A stretch of DNA of 9,182 bases from Pirellulaceae bacterium (GTDB lineage Bacteria > Planctomycetota > Planctomycetia > Pirellulales > Pirellulaceae). Both the position numbers and the translations under genes were made by a program. Within the stretch, counting starts at the first letter, position 1. Every line of letters starts with the position of its first letter. Positions 7,655-9,182 of this stretch are shown in pieces. The stretch is taken from the NCBI GenBank assembly GCA_020846515.1, contig JADLDX010000193.1, forward strand, positions 1-9,182, given 5' to 3'. Below the pieces are notes generated by a model that saw only the letters and a list, made by a program, of their open reading frames with translations, searched no databases and was not told where the DNA came from.

Positions 7655-7674
7655 CCAAAGTCCGCCGACTTTGG
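7655..7674. terminator. Perfect 8-bp hairpin in the sialidase-rarD gap, terminator-like but without U-tract
   Basis: CCAAAGTC (7655-7662), a CGCC loop, and GACTTTGG (7667-7674) form a perfect inverted repeat about 80 bases after the stop of the sialidase-like gene. Position and symmetry fit a transcription end for that gene. No run of T follows on either strand, so it is not a canonical intrinsic terminator. It could instead be a protein-binding palindrome or part of a dispersed repeat, since it abuts the 18-bp repeats. Confidence 0.35.
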
Positions 7675-7758
7675 CTCGGCGAAAGATTGAGACTACACGA
7701 AAAGTTGAGACTGCGCGACGAATTATGGCTCTGCAAGGAGTTGAGGCAGCATTACGGA
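7669..7758 (+). repeat. Five degenerate 18-bp tandem repeat units
   Basis: Aligned units begin at 7669, 7687, 7705, 7723 and 7741. Units 2 and 3 share 13 of 18 bases (both start TTGAGACT); units 1 and 4 share about 10, including TGGCTC. Read on the plus strand they would spell the hexads LWLGER, LRLHEK, LRLRDE, LWLCKE and the weaker LRQHYG, pattern L-[RW]-L-x-x-[ER]. The last unit overlaps the stop and final codons of the sialidase-like gene on the minus strand. No convincing gene uses the plus frame: it has only a TTG start and continues as antisense to the sialidase-like gene. I take this as a degenerating repeat tract rather than a coding region. Confidence 0.5.
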
Positions 7759-9017
7759 TTGGCGCGAGTTAGCAGCGGTGCATCCGGCATCTTGACTGCA
7801 TCGATGTCGCTCAGTTTCACTTTCAGCAGCTCGACACTTTGTTTGCCACCGGAGAAAGCGATAAACAGGCTGCCTTGCTGCTCGATCACGTGCGGATAGT
7901 CGATATGGCGACCGCCAACCAGGTAGAGCATCTTGGTGAAGACCAAGCCATCCTGGCTGATGGATAGTGTCAGTGGATCGCGTTTCTTTGGATTGGGATT
8001 GGATACCAGGACATAGCGACCATCGCTTAAACGCAAGCCACAGACTTTAGAAGTGGCGTCCGGGAAGTTTGTCTGTACGGGCCGACTCCAGGTGCGACCA
8101 TTATCAACAGAGACAGAACGATACAGGTAACCACTGCGACGATTGTCACGGAAAACCGCGGCCAGAGTGTTATCCGGTAGAACCCACCAATCGGGCTCCT
8201 CGGCTTTCAGTTCCGACGCGCTGCCCAGCACCGGGAAAGACTGCCACTCATCCAGCCCTTTAGTGCCGCCAATCAGAAAGTGTACGCCAGTGGTTCTGTA
8301 GTCATGCATGCGCCGGGACATCATCCACTGGCCGGTGGGCAATTTAAGCGGCGGAAAATTATTGATGGTGTTGTCGTAAACCAGGCCAGCATCCTCCCAC
8401 GTATCTCGGGTCTGGTCGTAGCGAAAGGCGCGGAGTTCGAGGCTGGGACCGAAAAATCCGGCCGCTTCATCAAGCGAAGCCAGCGCGATCAATTCACCAT
8501 CGCGTTTCCATAAGCCGCGCGAGATCCAACGCATGCCTTTGTCAGTACGCGTGCCGTAGTGCGGCGAATCGGGCCCGGAGTTGGGAGGTATAGGTGTCAG
8601 ATACTTAGGTTCGCTCCATTTTAATCCATCGGTACTAGTGGCAAACTTGACGCGCTGACCCACGCGGTCTTCAACACCAGGACCGTCACTCCATATGGCC
8701 CAGAACTGGCCAGCGTGATGCGCCAGATAGTTGTGCTGGTTCATGCCACCAGCCTGTTTGTTCAGCCTGTTCGGATCGCTCGCCTGAGCTCTCACGTCAC
8801 TGATAACCACATGCGCATGCGGCACCTTCGGCAACTCAGAGAAGTCCAACTGGTGCGAGTTCTCCGGTAGCCATGGGCCGGCAAGCATGATGGGCGACGC
8901 CGAATCGCGCGCGGGCACATCCGCCGCCTGCCATGCTAACAACGGCGACAGCTGGAATGCCGCTAAGTTTATTAAGCTGAACAACATTAGTTGACTATTG
9001 GATATCGGACTGTGCAT
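7752..9017 (-). CDS. Exported sialidase-like (BNR/Asp-box) protein
   Basis: This 421-residue protein starts at ATG 9017 with AGGG five bases upstream. The N-terminus is signal-peptide-like, with a hydrophobic core at about 10-28 (LMLFSLINLAAFQL) and possible cleavage around 30-35. The body has a sialidase/neuraminidase beta-propeller character with Asp-box-type motifs: STDGLKW at 128-134, SVDNGRTW at 303-310, and a weaker SISQDGLVF at 352-360. Supporting features are an RDNRRSGYLYRS stretch at 290-301 just before the clearest box, and WAIWSDG at 106-112. Relatives are usually annotated as exo-alpha-sialidase or sialidase-superfamily proteins. I cannot place the full arginine triad and catalytic Tyr/Glu with certainty, so the activity could be another glycoside hydrolysis or only binding. 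It probably acts in the periplasm or outside the cell. The gene appears complete and singly transcribed. Confidence 0.85.
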   Translation of the reverse strand: MHSPISNSQLMLFSLINLAAFQLSPLLAWQAADVPARDSASPIMLAGPWLPENSHQLDFSELPKVPHAHVVISDVRAQASDPNRLNKQAGGMNQHNYLAHHAGQFWAIWSDGPGVEDRVGQRVKFATSTDGLKWSEPKYLTPIPPNSGPDSPHYGTRTDKGMRWISRGLWKRDGELIALASLDEAAGFFGPSLELRAFRYDQTRDTWEDAGLVYDNTINNFPPLKLPTGQWMMSRRMHDYRTTGVHFLIGGTKGLDEWQSFPVLGSASELKAEEPDWWVLPDNTLAAVFRDNRRSGYLYRSVSVDNGRTWSRPVQTNFPDATSKVCGLRLSDGRYVLVSNPNPKKRDPLTLSISQDGLVFTKMLYLVGGRHIDYPHVIEQQGSLFIAFSGGKQSVELLKVKLSDIDAVKMPDAPLLTRANP

Positions 9018-9022
9018 GTTTG

Positions 9023-9026
9023 CCCT
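9023..9026 (-). promoter_or_regulatory. Putative Shine-Dalgarno (AGGG) of the sialidase-like gene
   Basis: AGGG, within AAAGGG on the minus strand, lies five bases upstream of ATG 9017. It supports that start, which also places the hydrophobic signal segment correctly. Confidence 0.5.
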
Positions 9027-9182
9027 TTGTACGTCCCTATGAATTTTCGATTAAGCTTGCCAGCGCATGGTCTCATCTTCTTGGGCAAGTGCATCGCAGG
9101 CGAATCCGGCCCAATTGGTTTACACGTAAAGTAATAGCCGACCGACGGGAATCACCCGGAGTTTGTTGGTCCGCATTTTGAA
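9027..9182. other. Upstream region of the sialidase-like gene to the window edge
   Basis: This region must contain the leader, and possibly the promoter, of the minus-strand gene. I see an imperfect dyad TTTAC-AC-GTAAA (9119-9130) but no confident promoter. Two minus-strand frames are open to the window edge for about 20 and 35 codons, so the end of another gene could enter here; nothing in them is recognisable. Confidence 0.3.

Noticed and set aside
9120..9182. Possible C-terminal end of another minus-strand gene entering the window (20 open codons, including an 18-codon ATG frame)
   Set aside because: It is too short to separate from chance, has no motif, and another frame is open for even longer.
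1..9182. CRISPR arrays, tRNA/rRNA genes, insertion sequences, toxin-antitoxin or phage-defence systems
   Set aside because: I looked on both strands and found no spaced identical repeats, transposase motifs, cloverleaf sequences or defence-protein motifs.

Overview
The window looks like chromosomal DNA from a planctomycete, probably of the Pirellula/Rhodopirellula group. The strongest sign is the leftmost gene. It is a large secreted protein whose N-terminus carries the 'LEDRRLMA' (LEPR-XLL-type) motif, followed by 'DFGDAP' and 'GEVEDY' motifs, a combination characteristic of planctomycete exported proteins. A sialidase-like exported protein at the other end fits the same lifestyle of handling complex glycans. 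This is inference from protein motifs; there is no rRNA or other phylogenetic marker.

Layout, left to right. Positions 1-3220 (minus) hold the N-terminal part, at least 1073 residues, of the large Asp-box protein; its C-terminus lies beyond base 1. A divergent intergenic region (3221-3504) follows. Next is a two-gene plus-strand operon: a DUF2254 membrane protein (3505-4866) overlaps by ATGA a BON-domain MscS-type mechanosensitive channel (4863-6296). Converging on it is the truncated N-terminal part of an AI-2E/PerM-family transporter (6177-6527, minus). The last codons of the channel gene are read from the antisense strand of that remnant. Further right on the minus strand are an intact rarD-like EamA-family permease (6700-7605) and a sialidase-like Asp-box protein with a signal sequence (7752-9017). 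The gap between those two holds a perfect 8-bp hairpin and a run of degenerate 18-bp repeats.

How the genes relate. Only the DUF2254/MscS pair is clearly a functional unit, probably acting in envelope tension or ion homeostasis. The rarD-like gene and the AI-2E remnant lie in the same direction but are separated by 174 bp. The sialidase-like gene has its own ribosome binding site and may be transcribed separately. Most of the window is ordinary planctomycete gene content. The two places that best repay a second look are the apparent deletion junction near 6177-6210 and the 18-bp periodic repeat near 7669-7758. I see no CRISPR array, tRNA, rRNA, insertion sequence or defence system.
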